Positions 43,537-55,414 of a stretch of DNA of 64,000 bases are shown piece after piece. Numbering within the stretch: position 1 is the first letter of the stretch; each line of letters begins with the position of its first letter. Made by a program: the position numbers and the translations under genes. The notes under the pieces were generated by a model. It was not told the DNA's origin, made no database searches, and saw only the letters and a program-made list of their open reading frames with translations. Origin of the DNA: Balamuthia mandrillaris (taxonomy: Eukaryota > Discosea > Longamoebia > Balamuthiidae); contig JAVKOQ010000105.1 of NCBI GenBank assembly GCA_031835245.1, forward strand, positions 62,001 through 126,000. Direction: 5' to 3'.

Positions 43537-43989
43537 GGTGACCCATTGGTTGCTAACAGGCAAAGTTATGTACAAACTTTTATTTAACGCACTGAATTGA
43601 TACTGATACCCAGTATCCTCTGTTAAGGAACATTCTGTCCTTCTTTGTTTTTCGATATGTTGGTGTTGGCGAGGAGCATGTTGTTGAAGGTTGTTATTGA
43701 GTCCAGCATCTCTTTCAGTAGACCTGTTGGGGAGGTGAAATGTTGGGGCGCATTTTTCACCTTCGTTGTAGCTTTCTTCTTGTTCTTGTTCTCCTTCTTG
43801 GCACGGACCAACAGCTCGTCGTAGAGGTAAGCCCAAACAAGGTCCCACCACCTCTTCTGTAACCTCACACTTCTCCATAGCCTGTGTTCCAATGTTGCTT
43901 AAAACAGTTACGAAAGGTTTTAATCATAGAATACTGTTTGGTTAAATAATAACAGAGTACAGAAACGTGTCGTGGAGCTCAATGACCTT
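43537..43989. other. Spacer between ARF and the unknown minus-strand gene
   Basis: Both neighbouring genes end here. A minus-strand open frame at 43623-43892 (89 codons, Trp-rich start, Lys-rich middle) shows no recognisable domain and I do not call it. Otherwise AT-rich DNA with nothing notable. Confidence 0.35.
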
Positions 43990-45738
43990 CTATGAGATCT
44001 TGAGAGCCTCGTTGGGACGAAGCATGCCTCTCACGGTTCCTTCTTCTGCTGCTTCCTGCTGGTTCATTGAACGTCCGATGAAACCCTCCTCCGATGCCAT
44101 TTCCTTCACAAGGAACTCTAACTTGTAGACGTCTTTCTTATCAACAGAGAACCAAACCCTCATCACCTCTTCCCTTGTTTCCTTCTGCTCGCCCCACACA
44201 ACGTCCCTTTGTCCAACCTGCACATCAGTTCCTTTTGTGTTAATGTACGTGATGACCGTTTTCTTCTCATCTTCGCCCTCTTCAGCATGCACAATTCCAA
44301 ACAAATGGAACGCCCAACTGTACCAATTCTCCAAACATGAAGCCACCAACACTCTCTTCTTCTGCTCTCCTTCTTCTTTTCCACCCACTTCCACCAATGC
44401 GTGCATCTTCAACTTCCCGTCTCCTTGCAAAGCAGAAATCCCAGACCATTGTGTATGAGGCGCTTCCATCGGTTTGGGTTGCTCGTTGAGCTTTTGCAAG
44501 AACGCTTTCGCGGGAGCGATGAACTGAGCATGCAAAAGTTTGGCAGTTCCATCCAAGTCCGTGGATCCGCTGTACTGTCCAGCCAACCAAACGTCAACAA
44601 GCCCACTGCTGAACCCTCCAGCTCGTCCAAACTCGCTTTGCAAGTTGAGCTGCTTGATATCTGCTCTGATTTCGGAGATGGAAGGAAAACGCGAAGCAAG
44701 TTGGCTTGTGGTAGCGGTTGAGAGAAGGTCCACCACGTTCAAGTGATAGAAGGATAGCATTGTTCCAACAGAAAGGTACAGGTCCACAAAGCGTTCTTCA
44801 CTTGCCTCAGGAATAGTGAACAGAGCAGCAATGTTGTCGCTATAGTGTCCTCCGTCCATCTTTCTCAAAACTTCCACTCTCAACCTGTTCTCTTTCTGTT
44901 GTCCTTGGTCGTCATCGTGAAAGATCCCACACAAGACCAGTTGAGAGTTGAACGCTTTCTTGACAAAGAGAGCCAAAATGCAGCCATAGCCAACTTCTCT
45001 GTCCGAGTGAGCAACCAGCTGCCACCCGTCGGTGTCCGAGCGTCTGCCGTTCAACGAAGGACAATCATTCGGCCAGTAGCCAATCCGTAAAGAAGAGGAT
45101 AAAGGAGACCATTCGATCAGTTGCTCGCCTGCTCTGCACCATATTTGTCCTATTGGAGGCGAAGACGACAAAGCAGATGCTGAGGATGAAGAAGACGAAG
45201 CAGAAGATTGACGATGTAGCCAAGCAACGATGGTGGCACCAGGGACTGAAACGCTGCAAATGGTTTCTAGAGCAGCCCTTTTCTCCCCTTCTATTTCCTC
45301 TTCCGTCAGCTGTTGCACAAGAATTTGGTCACGCGTGGTCCTCGCCAACCACTTTCTGTCTGGAGAGGCAGTTGGCTCTCCGAAACCATACGCCACAGGC
45401 AATGCAGTCTTCCTGACGGAAGAAGAAGCAGATGAAGCGGGTTCCAACAAAACCGCTTCTTTGTGTCCATACAGAAAAAGAGCTCCTCCATCGTGCACCG
45501 AAGAAGAAAGGAACTGCATGCCCCGAAGGTTGTCAAGCACACCAGCGTCCAAGGCTTCTTGCTCGCGTTGCGCCAGGACGGAAGGTCCCACGATCTCGAA
45601 CCCTTTGGGCCCGGCCGACTGCCGGAAGGACCCTCTTTCGTACCCCATCTGGTCGCACAAGGCATCGCTGAAGGGCACACCGATGGCCTGACCGCAGTCA
45701 CAGGGATAGTTGCAACAGCTTCGGCAGGTGGGGTCCAT
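43990..45738 (-). CDS. Uncharacterised 580-residue protein with Cys-rich N-terminus
   Basis: A single long open frame without introns, 582 residues, with codon use like its neighbours. The N-terminus has closely spaced cysteines (MDPTCRSCCNYPCDCG), possibly a small metal site. The body alternates hydrophobic strands and polar loops (for example LFLYGHKEAVLLEPAS, WLARTTRDQILVQQLT, GYGCILALFVKKAF), which would suit a beta-rich or propeller fold. A Ser-rich insert lies near residues 200-215. The C-terminal third has Glu/Lys-rich strands and ends RGMLRPNEALKIS. I do not recognise the family and propose no function. The frame extends upstream to a Met at 45813 with more Cys residues, an alternative start. 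A TGTCGACG site lies at 45828-45835. Confidence 0.6.
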   Translation of the reverse strand: MDPTCRSCCNYPCDCGQAIGVPFSDALCDQMGYERGSFRQSAGPKGFEIVGPSVLAQREQEALDAGVLDNLRGMQFLSSSVHDGGALFLYGHKEAVLLEPASSASSSVRKTALPVAYGFGEPTASPDRKWLARTTRDQILVQQLTEEEIEGEKRAALETICSVSVPGATIVAWLHRQSSASSSSSSASALSSSPPIGQIWCRAGEQLIEWSPLSSSLRIGYWPNDCPSLNGRRSDTDGWQLVAHSDREVGYGCILALFVKKAFNSQLVLCGIFHDDDQGQQKENRLRVEVLRKMDGGHYSDNIAALFTIPEASEERFVDLYLSVGTMLSFYHLNVVDLLSTATTSQLASRFPSISEIRADIKQLNLQSEFGRAGGFSSGLVDVWLAGQYSGSTDLDGTAKLLHAQFIAPAKAFLQKLNEQPKPMEAPHTQWSGISALQGDGKLKMHALVEVGGKEEGEQKKRVLVASCLENWYSWAFHLFGIVHAEEGEDEKKTVITYINTKGTDVQVGQRDVVWGEQKETREEVMRVWFSVDKKDVYKLEFLVKEMASEEGFIGRSMNQQEAAEEGTVRGMLRPNEALKIS

Positions 45739-46026
45739 TCTTCGTCTTCTTTGTTCTTCCTCGACGCACTTTTTTCCACAAGGGGGGTAACGATTGCACC
45801 AATCAAAAATCAAACATCAAATTCGATTGTCGACGAAAAAAGCTGTATTGCTAAATATGGAAAGCACAATGTGATTGGAATTTAGCCTATATCAATTAAT
45901 ATATCATCAAAAAGGGTTAAAACAGGCTAAACGGGTCTCCAATGCAAAAAAATAAGCCGTGTGTCATTCCACTCAACAAAAATAGTTTTGGATAGCCAAG
46001 TAACGAAAGGAAGGAACAAGGCGGCG

Positions 46027-47918
46027 ATGCGGCAGGAAGAGAGACGACTGGCTCGCAAGCTCGCTCCCATCGCTGTGATTGTGTTCCAAGTGGTACTATT
46101 ATACCCTTTTTTTTTTGTTTGTATCGATTGGTTACATATTTTAACTTTTTGTTTCTTTTTTTTTGTGAACGCTTTTCTTGTTGAAAAAAAAAAAGTTGGG
46201 AGCAGCACTTTGGGCCTATGTGGAAACCACAGGAGCCATTTTGATGGGAACCTTCACCACGCTCTTTACCATCTTGTTCGCTGCGAGTACTTGGCTTAAA
46301 CATCCTTTCAACCTCATCTCCTTCATCTGTGTACGTGTTATCTTCTCCTTCTTGTTTTTGGTCTTGTAGTCGTATCTTTCTTTCTTTCTTGTCGTTTCTT
46401 TCTTTCTCTCTTCCTTCCTTCCTTCCTTCTTTCTTTCTTTCTACCTTCTTGGGTGAGAGTCTCTAATTCTTAATGTGTTTTTATTTCGGAGGTGTCCAAT
46501 AGTGCTTTTTCTACTATGTATTCTACCTGCTCACGGGCAGCATTTGGATCCTCTTGTGGTTCTCCTCCTACCGGCAACGCTGTGAGGACTGGATGGAGCT
46601 CAGCGAGCGCGTTTCCCCCGAACTGACCGAGTTCAAAGACTGCGACGTTCCCGTACTGAAATATATCGCGTTGATGGTCGGGTTGTTGGTCTTTGTGGGA
46701 GTGCAGGCTGGCGCAATAGCTTTGTTGGTCATGTTGATCAGGAAAGAGACAGGAAACATTCCTGATTTTCAGAGTATGTTTTTGCTTCTCTCTTCTTTTA
46801 TTTCATTCTTTCTCTGTTGTTGTTGTTATTGCTCTTTCATTCGTTTCACATCACTTACATTTTTTGCTTTCTTCTTCTTCTTTTTCGTGTACTTTTTCTT
46901 CAATCTTTTTGTATCTCACACCGTGCTCGTGCTTCCGTCTTGAAAAGCTGTAAAAGAGATTGACAACGATATCTCTTCCTCACCAACACAGACAACATCA
47001 CCTGCACCATCTCACCTCATCATTCAACACCTCTCCAATCCGAAAACACTGTTTGGGGTGTCCACATTCGTGGGGGGGTTGTTCGGGGTGGTGGTGTTCA
47101 TCACGGTCCTGGTGTTGGTCATTCATCCAGGGAATGAGGACATGACCAAGGATGGGGTGTGTCCTGCCAATCATGGCTACTTTCTTGACTCTCCTGAAGA
47201 GAACGACTTGGTACCGTGCTTGCTTTCTCCCTTTCCTTCTTCTTCTTTCGTTCATGAATGCTGTTTTTAGGATTGTTGTGCATGGCACAGTGAAGCGTAA
47301 CCTTCTCTCCATTTCTCTTTGTTTTGTCTCTTTATTCTCATTCTTGTCTTTCTGATCATGACAGAACTTGTTGTCGAAGAAAGGTTTGTAGAGATGGCTA
47401 CAAGCCCGATGCAACAGGCGGTTATCCCGACAAATGCCATGAGCTGTTGGGACTTTTGAACTGTGCTCCATGCAAGTACAATGCGGAGCTGTTCTTCAGC
47501 AACTACACCTCACAAGGCAATCCTTGGGAGGAAGGAGTGATTGCCGTTTGTCCGTCCTTCTGCTCAGAGCTGTTTCATGCTTGTTATCTGGACCCTCTCC
47601 GTGAGTTCCCTCATCTCTCCTCCTTTTGTTTGTCCCTCCGGTCTCTCATCTTCCAACTCTTTTCGTGCAGGGGACGGAGAACAAGACCCCATGGGTTGGG
47701 ACTGCGCGTTCGGTCCTTCCACAAAGTGCGCCATGGGGGACAGCAGCGAGACAGGGCAGTACGAGAACACGGTGGATGGACAAACGCAGTTCTGCCAGGA
47801 TTGGGGGTTGGTGGTGAGGGAGAAGGATTGTTATTCCTCTGCCATGAGACCCCTTCCCCTCTTCTTCTCCTCCTCTGCAGTGCTTGCTCTGTTGTTGTTC
47901 GCTCTTGTTGTTCTATGA
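46027..47918 (+). CDS. Multi-pass membrane protein with folate-receptor-like Cys-rich ectodomain (copy 1)
   Basis: Seven or eight exons. Three membrane segments come first: ALWAYVETTGAILMGTFTTL (in a longer run), FFYYVFYLLTGSIWILLWF, and YIALMVGLLVFVGVQAGAIA. A fourth is FVGGLFGVVVFITVLVLVI. Then comes a Cys-rich region: DCCAWHSETCCRRKVC across two exon borders, CHELLGLLNCAPCKYNAELF, VCPSFCSELFHACYLDPL, WDCAFGPSTKCA and FCQDWG. The spacing (CCxW, C-x-LL-x-L-x-C-x-x-C, VCxxFCxxLFxAC) resembles the folate-receptor/riboflavin-binding family. A C-terminal hydrophobic run (AVLALLLFALVVL) ends the protein, either a fifth membrane helix or a lipid-anchor signal. The family binds folates, flavins or other ligands outside the cell, but no ligand can be read here. 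A paralogue follows directly at 48167. Confidence 0.65.
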
Positions 47919-48166
47919 ATGATGCAAACAAACAGGATAATGCATGGAAGAAGTGCTTTCCTGTGTGTGTAGACAGATGCCTCATTGGTTGTCCTGTTCT
48001 TGTTGCCCACGTGTTCAGGCGAATTGTACAATTCATTGAATGTAGTAAAAAGGCTAAACGGACATTTGCTAATATTGACCGGTAAAGAAAAACGAAAAAC
48101 TTGCATGTTCCTTGCGAAACAAAAACTTTTCGCCTCACCACCACCACCACAACAAACACAGAAACC

Positions 48167-50144
48167 ATGTCCCCTCGCGTCGATGTCTCCAAAGCGAAAC
48201 GGTGCGCAAGCAAGATCTTGCCTGGCGTTTTGGTCTTTTATCAATTGGTAATGTTTTTTTTTTGTTTGTTTGTTTGTCGGTTCCATCTTTTATCTTTCTG
48301 CTTTGAAGGTCTTCTTTGTTTTCTTAGTTTTATGTTTCCATACAAACACATGACGGAATACAGTCGGGAGTGGTGGTTTGGTTCTCGCTTGACACCTTAG
48401 GAACCGCTTTGTTGGGAGCCTTCACCGCGGTCTTTTCCGTCTTGTTCGCCGTGAGCGCTTGGCTTAGACCTCCTTTATGCCTCAGCTGCCTCGTCTCTGT
48501 ACGTTTCACTCTTTATTTCCACGTCTGTCTTTCTTTCCTGTTGTTCCTTTCTCAATGAGGTGTCCTATAGTGCTTCTTCTACTATGTATTCTACCTGTTC
48601 ACGGGGAGCATTTGGATCCTCTTGTGGTTCTCCTCCTACCAGCAACGCTGTGCGGACTGGATGGAGCTCAGCGAGCGCGTCTCCCCTCAACTGACCGAGT
48701 TCAAAGACTGCGACAGCTACGAACTGTACAAGTGGCTTTTGACGGTCGGCTTGCTGGCCTTTTTGATAGTGCAAGCCTCCACGGTCACGTTGTTGGCCCT
48801 GTTGATCAGGAAAGAGATAGGAAACATTCCTGATTACCAGAGTATGTACATTTCTTGCTTCTCTCTTTCTTCTTTTGTTATTCTTGTTCTTCTTGTTCTT
48901 CGTTTTTTTTTTCTCCTTGATTGCCTTGCTTCTTGTTCTTCTGTTTCATCTTGACCTGTTGCTTTGTCTCTTCTTCTTCTTCCTTTGTTTCTTCTAGTCC
49001 TGCTTCTTCTTCTATCCTTCTCTTCTCCGTTCATCTTTGCTTTCTTCGCTCTTCTTTATTTACGTGCTTTGGCTTCATCTTCTCTGTAACCCACTGCATT
49101 AAGAACCAGTGCAAAGGAGACTGACGCTAACATTGTTAATGTTTATTGCAGCTGTGCTGGCCAATGACATGGATGATTCTTCCTCACCCACAAAGACATC
49201 AAAGACGACATCACCTACGTCATCTCATCCCATCATCCAACACCTCTCCAACCCGAAAACACTGTTTGGAGTGTCCACATTCGTGGGGGCCTTGTTCGGG
49301 GTGGTGGTGTTCATCACGGTTCTGGTGTTGGTCATTCATCCAGGGAATGAGGACATGACAAAGGATGGAATGTGTCCTGCCAATCATGGCTACTTTCTTG
49401 ACTCTCCTGAAGAGAACGACTTGGTACCTTGCTCGCTTTCTCTCTTTCCTTCTCCTCTTCTTTCGTTCGTTCATCACTCATGAATGCTGCTTTCAGGATT
49501 GTTGCGCATGGCACAGTGAAGCGTACGCGTTCCTTTGTCTTGTCTCCTATCTTTATTCTCACGTCTTGCTTGTTTCTTACGCCAATCATGGCAGAACTTG
49601 TTGTCGAAGAAAGGTTTGCAGCGGTGGCTACAAGCCCGATGCAACAGACGATTACTCCGGCAAATGCCATGAGCTGTTGGGACTTTTGAACTGTGCCCCA
49701 TGCAAGTACAATGCGGGGCTGTTCTTCAGCAACTACACCTCACAAGGCAATCCTTGGGAGGAAGGAGTGATTGCCGTTTGTCCATCCTTCTGCTCAGAGC
49801 TGTTTCATGCTTGTTATTTGGATCCTCTCCGTGTGTTCCCTCATCTCTTCTCCTTTTTTATTTATCCCTCCTGTCTCTCATCTTTAAACTCTTTTCATGC
49901 AGAGGACGGAGAACAAGACCCCATGGGTTGGGACTGCGCCTTCGGTCCTTCCACAAAGTGCGCCATGGGGGACAGCAGCGAGACAGGGCAATACGAGAAC
50001 ACGGTGGATGGACAGATGCAATTCTGCCAGGATTGGGGGTTGGTGGTGAGAGAGAAGGATTGTTATTCCTCCGCCATGAGACCCCTTCCCCTCCTCTTCT
50101 CCTCTGTGCTTGCTCTGTTGTTGTTGGCTCTTGTTGTTCTGTGA
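48167..50144 (+). CDS. Multi-pass membrane protein with folate-receptor-like ectodomain (copy 2)
   Basis: Same exon plan and topology as the gene at 46027. The first exon is unrelated in sequence (MSPRVDVSKAKRCASKILPG). The second and third exons are moderately similar (FYLFTGSIWILLWFSSYQQR). The exons from about 49230 on are nearly identical, including FGVSTFVGALFGVVVF, the whole Cys-rich domain and part of the intron DNA. It ends VLALLLLALVVL. The ectodomain keeps every cysteine of copy 1. The gradient from diverged 5' to near-identical 3' points to gene conversion, or to stronger selection on the ectodomain. A tandem pair in the same orientation, 250 bases apart. Confidence 0.65.
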
Positions 50145-50222
50145 TAATGCGAGCAAGCGGTTTTGGCTGCTCTGTTTCTTTCTTATTTTCCACACTTCGC
50201 TGTGTAAACAAACGTTCTCCAT

Positions 50223-52182
50223 TCAATGCCGATACGTTACAGAAGAACGCACAAATAAATGGTGCTTCCCAAAGAATCTTATCCCGTCGTAAGATAACAC
50301 CGGATTGTTCTCTGCTGTATAGACGTGCCTTCCCCCGAAGAGTTGTGGGCGAGGTTCTCCACAAGAAGAAAGAGGGCCGACCAATTGCCCAGTTATGGTC
50401 ACTCTGCATTCATCCACCAACTTTTGGTGGATCATCGAGGAGAAGACTTTGCTGCCTGCTGTCACGTCTAAGTACTTTACTCCTTCTTCTCTTAAGTACT
50501 TCACAACTTCCTTCAAATCCAACAAAGAAGAAGAAGCAGAAGGAGAAGAAGATGAAGAAGAAGTTAAAGAATATGAAGATGAAGAAGGAGACGAGGATGA
50601 GGATGAAGACGAAGATGAAGAGAGTACATGAACGTGAGTGTTGTGTTGCTCTTCCAAGATAGCTAATGAGAGTCCAGAGGAAGACTCACTAAGAGAACGT
50701 TCGATGCGATGCTTGCCAGTTGGGGTTGTGAGAATGAGGGTCTTCAGGTCAGAGCGTTGAAACATCGGACGATCCTTATCTGCGATGGGAATGTCTCCGC
50801 TGGCAGTGAGGATGACTTGAATGGGAAAAGAGTGTTGCTTGTGGAGGTGGTTGGCCCGATATTCAAGGAACTCTGGTTGAGTGGGGATCCATAGCAAGTC
50901 TTTTGGTTCTTGGCGCAGAATCTCTCCTGAACCTAAAACCTTTTTTTTAATGAAGATGCAGAGAAGAAGTAAGAGAGAAGATAAGACGCGCTTGCAGAAA
51001 AAGAACAGAAACAAGAAGAGGAGGAGGAGGAGGAGAAGGAAGAAGAAGAACAAGAATAACAAGAAGAAGAAGAACAAGAAGAAGAAGAACAAGAATAACA
51101 AGAACAAGAAGAACAAGAACAAGAACAATAAGAACAAGAACAAAAACAAGAAGAAGAAGAAGAAGAACAAGAAGAAGAAGAAGAAGAAGAAGAAGAAGAA
51201 GAAGAAGAAGAAGAAGAAGAAGAAGAAGAAGAAGAACAGAAGAACAAGAACAAGAAGAAGAAGAAGAAGAAGAACAAGAAGAACAAGAACAAGAAGAAGA
51301 AGAAGAAGAAGAACAAGGAGAAGAAGAAGAAGAACAAGAACAAGAACAAAAACAAAAGCAGTACAGCATCAGCAAACATCCAGCCAGCACAAAGCAGCCG
51401 CCAGTCCGCACCGCTGCCAGAGGCAGGGACATGGCACATGGCTATCTCTTTCGTTGAGTTTGGGTTCTCACCAAACGTTGTTACGCCATCCACAGATGAT
51501 ACCTTTGTTGTTTCAGAAGAGAGAAGAAAGAAGAAAGAAGAAAGAAGAAGAACAAGAAGAACAAGAAGAAAGAAGAAAGAAGAAAGAAGAAAGAAGACAG
51601 AAGAAGAACAAGAAGAACAAGAAGAACAAGAAGAAAGAAGAAAGAAGAAAGAAGAAAGAAGAAAGAAGAAAGAAGAAAGAAGAAAGAAGAAAGAAGACAG
51701 AAGAAGAACAAGAAGAAAGAAGAAAGAAGAAAGAAGAAAGAAGAAAGAAGAAATAAGAAATAAGAAAGAAGAAAGAAGAAAGAAGAAAGAAGAAAGAAGA
51801 AAGAAGAAAGAAGAAAGAAGAAAGAAGAAAGAAGAAAGAAGAAAGAGAAAGTACAAGAAGAGAGAAGAGAGAAGAGAAGAAAGAAGAAAGAAGAAAGAAG
51901 AAAGAAGAAAAACAAGAAGAACAAGAACAAGAAGAAGAGGAGGAGAAGGAGCGAGGAAGAAGCAGAAAAAAAAAAGAAAATATGAGAAACAAAGCAAGCA
52001 AGAACTACAGAAAGAAAGTGTTTTTTTAAAAAAATTCAAACCGCCATGGACCAAGTGTAAGGACGATCCGAAGGAACGCTCTCATCCTCCCTCTCAGGGG
52101 GTAATGCATAAAACTCCAACACCTCGCCCAGCGGCACCTCCTCCTTGGAAAACTCGGCAAAGCGTGGCCGCACCTCCAACAT
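50223..52182 (-). CDS. RibD-C / RIB7-type reductase of riboflavin synthesis
   Basis: Minus strand, three exons separated by two very large repeat-filled introns. Exon 1 (from 52182) encodes MLEVRPRFAEFSKEEVPLGE and ends DRPYTWSMA. Exon 2 (about 51400-51515) has VSSVDGVTTFGENPNS and GADWRLLCAGWMFADAVL, matching the family's 'SLDG', 'D...R...DAVLVG' region. Exon 3 has GSGEILRQEPKDL, RPMFQRSDLKTLILTTPTG, VKYLREEGVKYLDVTAGSKV and LVDECRVTITGQLVG, the DHFR-like fold's C-terminal half. There is no deaminase domain, so it resembles stand-alone reductases such as fungal RIB7, which reduce the ribosylaminopyrimidine intermediate with NADPH. A poly-Ser insert lies near 50520-50580. The 5' end is uncertain, and a short upstream exon is possible before the ALAD stop at 52502. 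Confidence 0.7.
50995..51357. repeat. AAG/AAC/GAA polypurine array, intron 2 of the RIB7-like gene
   Basis: About 360 bases of AAGAAGAAC, AACAAG and pure AAG units on the plus strand. In sense it is CTT/GTT-rich. It fills almost the whole intron. Confidence 0.93.
51518..51951. repeat. GAAAGAA/GAAGAAC polypurine array, intron 1 of the RIB7-like gene
   Basis: About 430 bases dominated by a seven-base AAAGAAG unit with interspersed AAGAAGAAC blocks. The unit differs from the array in intron 2, so the two arose separately. Confidence 0.93.
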
Positions 52183-52356
52183 GCCCTCTTCCTGTTCTTC
52201 TCCCCCCAGACCTACGTCAGCACCAAGCCTGGGAAGAACGAAGAGTACACATTACACGAATGAAGGAGATTGCCCTTCCCTGCCCTTCTCTCTCTCTCTC
52301 TCTCTCTTGTGGCAATGACGAGGAAGCTATCACAACACAAAACAAAAGAATGGTTA

Positions 52357-52358
52357 GC

Positions 52359-52414
<56 letters not shown>
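52357..52414. repeat. (CT)n repeat in the spacer between RIB7-like and ALAD genes
   Basis: CT dinucleotide run on the plus strand between two minus-strand genes, preceded by a shorter run near 52290-52306. One of few purine-sense runs beside minus-strand genes. It lies outside the called introns. Confidence 0.85.
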
Positions 52415-52417
<3 letters not shown>

Positions 52418-52501
52418 GGGCTTCTCTCGCTCTCTCTTCTCTCGTGGTGTCGTTCGGTTCTTCTCGTGCTGTATTCTTTCAAAAAAAAAAAAAGGGTTGG
52501 G

Positions 52502-53948
<1,447 letters not shown>

Positions 53949-54214
53949 CTCTGTCTCTCTCTTTTTTTTTGTTGCTTTGTCGACAGCTTTTCTTGGAAAA
54001 CAAAATGGATGGAAGTAAGAGTCGAACTGGGGCGTTCGGGAGGCAACAAATTTTTCTCAGGCGTCGACATATAAAATTGTCGACAAATTATTTTTGTCGG
54101 CAAAAACCACTTTGGACTCTGGTTCGAATCCAGGTTGTCGTATATTCTTTTTGATCACTTTTTAATCCTTCTTTCCTCTCCTTTCCTTTCCTTCTTTTTG
54201 TTATTGTTTTTTCC
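53949..54214. promoter_or_regulatory. ALAD upstream region with two TGTCGACA sites and a tRNA-like T-arm
   Basis: TGTCGACA lies at 53978-53985 and 54078-54085, with GTCGAC also at 54063. A sequence that folds like a tRNA T-arm (stem TCTGG/CCAGG, loop TTCGAAT) lies near 54122-54138, but no complete tRNA cloverleaf can be built. The region serves as ALAD promoter and as the 3' side of the TDP2-like gene. Confidence 0.4.
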
Positions 54215-55414
54215 TTAGCTTTCGGTTCTTTCAAACGTAGAGTACAGTCCCAAATGGTCAGATGGGCGAAGCTTCTGCCCCGCCAGCGATGATATCTCCT
54301 CCGTGCCGATCATCTCTATGCCGACCGGCCGCCACAATGCCGATCGCACCAACACTCGGTCGATGCGGTCAAACTCGGGCATGGTGTGGCCTTCCTCTTC
54401 TGGCCGCAGCTCGGGCCACACGTCCACAAAAGATGGGCTTAGGCTTAAGTTGTCCTCGTTCTCCGGAGTGTGGGCGCCAAAGTTGAAGTCACCCATGAAC
54501 CATGACCCCTCTGCGGAGGCATCGACCGCCTCCAAGGAAGGAAAGATGATGCCCAGTTGTTGCTTGCGAACGTCGCGGCTGGCCATACTTTCCAGGTGAA
54601 CCGTCGCCACTCGAATGAGCTTTTGGGAAGCGGAGGGCAAGGGTGCTGCAAGGTCAGCGAACAGGGCTCGACGGCCCATTGCGGTGGGTAAGGACTGCAG
54701 CCATAGCTCTTGCATCGGCCATTTGGAGAGCATCAAGACGCCATAGGGCACGACCTGTGTGGTTTGGCATTCGTTCAACAACAGTAACACACGACGAGAA
54801 TAACAATCAACTACATGCACAAAACACTGAGGACAGAGCGGAAGATAAGGACGTACAGTAACCCCGGTACTGTCGGAGACAAAGTAATGCTCTCTGACCC
54901 ACGTTTGCTTCAGTAGAAGCTCCAAGAATCGAGGAGTTACCTCCTGCAGGCACACAACGTGTGGGTCCCTGCTTTGAACCTCACGGAACAAGGCAAGGGC
55001 ACGTTCCTGCCAAGCCTGCTCTGCGAACCACACGTTGTAGGTCACAAACCGCAACGTTGCATCGCCTTTCATCGCCACATGATCCTTATCGCATGAAGCG
55101 GATACGTCTTTCCACTCCCTGTCAGCCTCGCTCCACCTGTTTGGTTGCGTAAAGCGTTTATTTTTTTCAGTGGAAAGGCAGAGCGACGTCCACACTGAAG
55201 CAAAGGCGAAAACATACCGACGAGGGCGCAGCCGGCTGATGCCCTGCTCCTGGTCGCGTAGGAACTGAGGAAGGCAGTCCTCTCCCACTTGCTCCTTTGT
55301 CACCTCGCCGTTCTCCGCCCGCCTCTCCAGGAAGCGCCTCCCGTCCCTCGTCACAACCACTGTCTCCGTCCTTCTCAGCCGGTGTTTATCAAAGCCCGTG
55401 ATTCCTGCAAGCAT
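54215..55414 (-). CDS. TDP2-like endonuclease/exonuclease/phosphatase family phosphodiesterase
   Basis: Minus strand, three exons with two short introns (about 55137-55219 and 54757-54857), removed by analogy and frame although the whole span is also open. The catalytic EEP motifs are present in order: RFVTYNVWFA (Asn), VVCLQEVTPRFLELLL (metal-binding Glu), GVLMLSKWPM, TVHLES, WFMGDFNFGAH (Asp/Asn), FDRIDRVLV and SDHLGLYS (catalytic His). The TYNVWF and LQEVTP forms match tyrosyl-DNA phosphodiesterase 2, which removes topoisomerase II adducts from 5' DNA ends. The N-terminal 100 residues (RRTETVVVTRDGRRFLERRA) match nothing I know. No UBA domain as in animal TDP2 is visible. Activity on DNA rather than on another phosphodiester is likely but unproven. 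Confidence 0.82.
   Translation of the reverse strand: MLAGITGFDKHRLRRTETVVVTRDGRRFLERRAENGEVTKEQVGEDCLPQFLRDQEQGISRLRPRRYVFAFASVWTSLCLSTEKNKRFTQPNRWSEADREWKDVSASCDKDHVAMKGDATLRFVTYNVWFAEQAWQERALALFREVQSRDPHVVCLQEVTPRFLELLLKQTWVREHYFVSDSTGVTVRPYLPLCPQCFVHVVDCYSRRVLLLLNECQTTQVVPYGVLMLSKWPMQELWLQSLPTAMGRRALFADLAAPLPSASQKLIRVATVHLESMASRDVRKQQLGIIFPSLEAVDASAEGSWFMGDFNFGAHTPENEDNLSLSPSFVDVWPELRPEEEGHTMPEFDRIDRVLVRSALWRPVGIEMIGTEEISSLAGQKLRPSDHLGLYSTFERTES

Noticed and set aside
43623-43892. Minus-strand open frame of 89 codons between ARF and the unknown gene
   Set aside because: No recognisable domain, lies in the 3' spacer of two genes, and composition is not clearly coding.
54060-54141. Possible tRNA gene on the plus strand
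   Set aside because: Only the T-arm pairs properly. There is too little sequence for D and anticodon arms between it and any matching acceptor strand.
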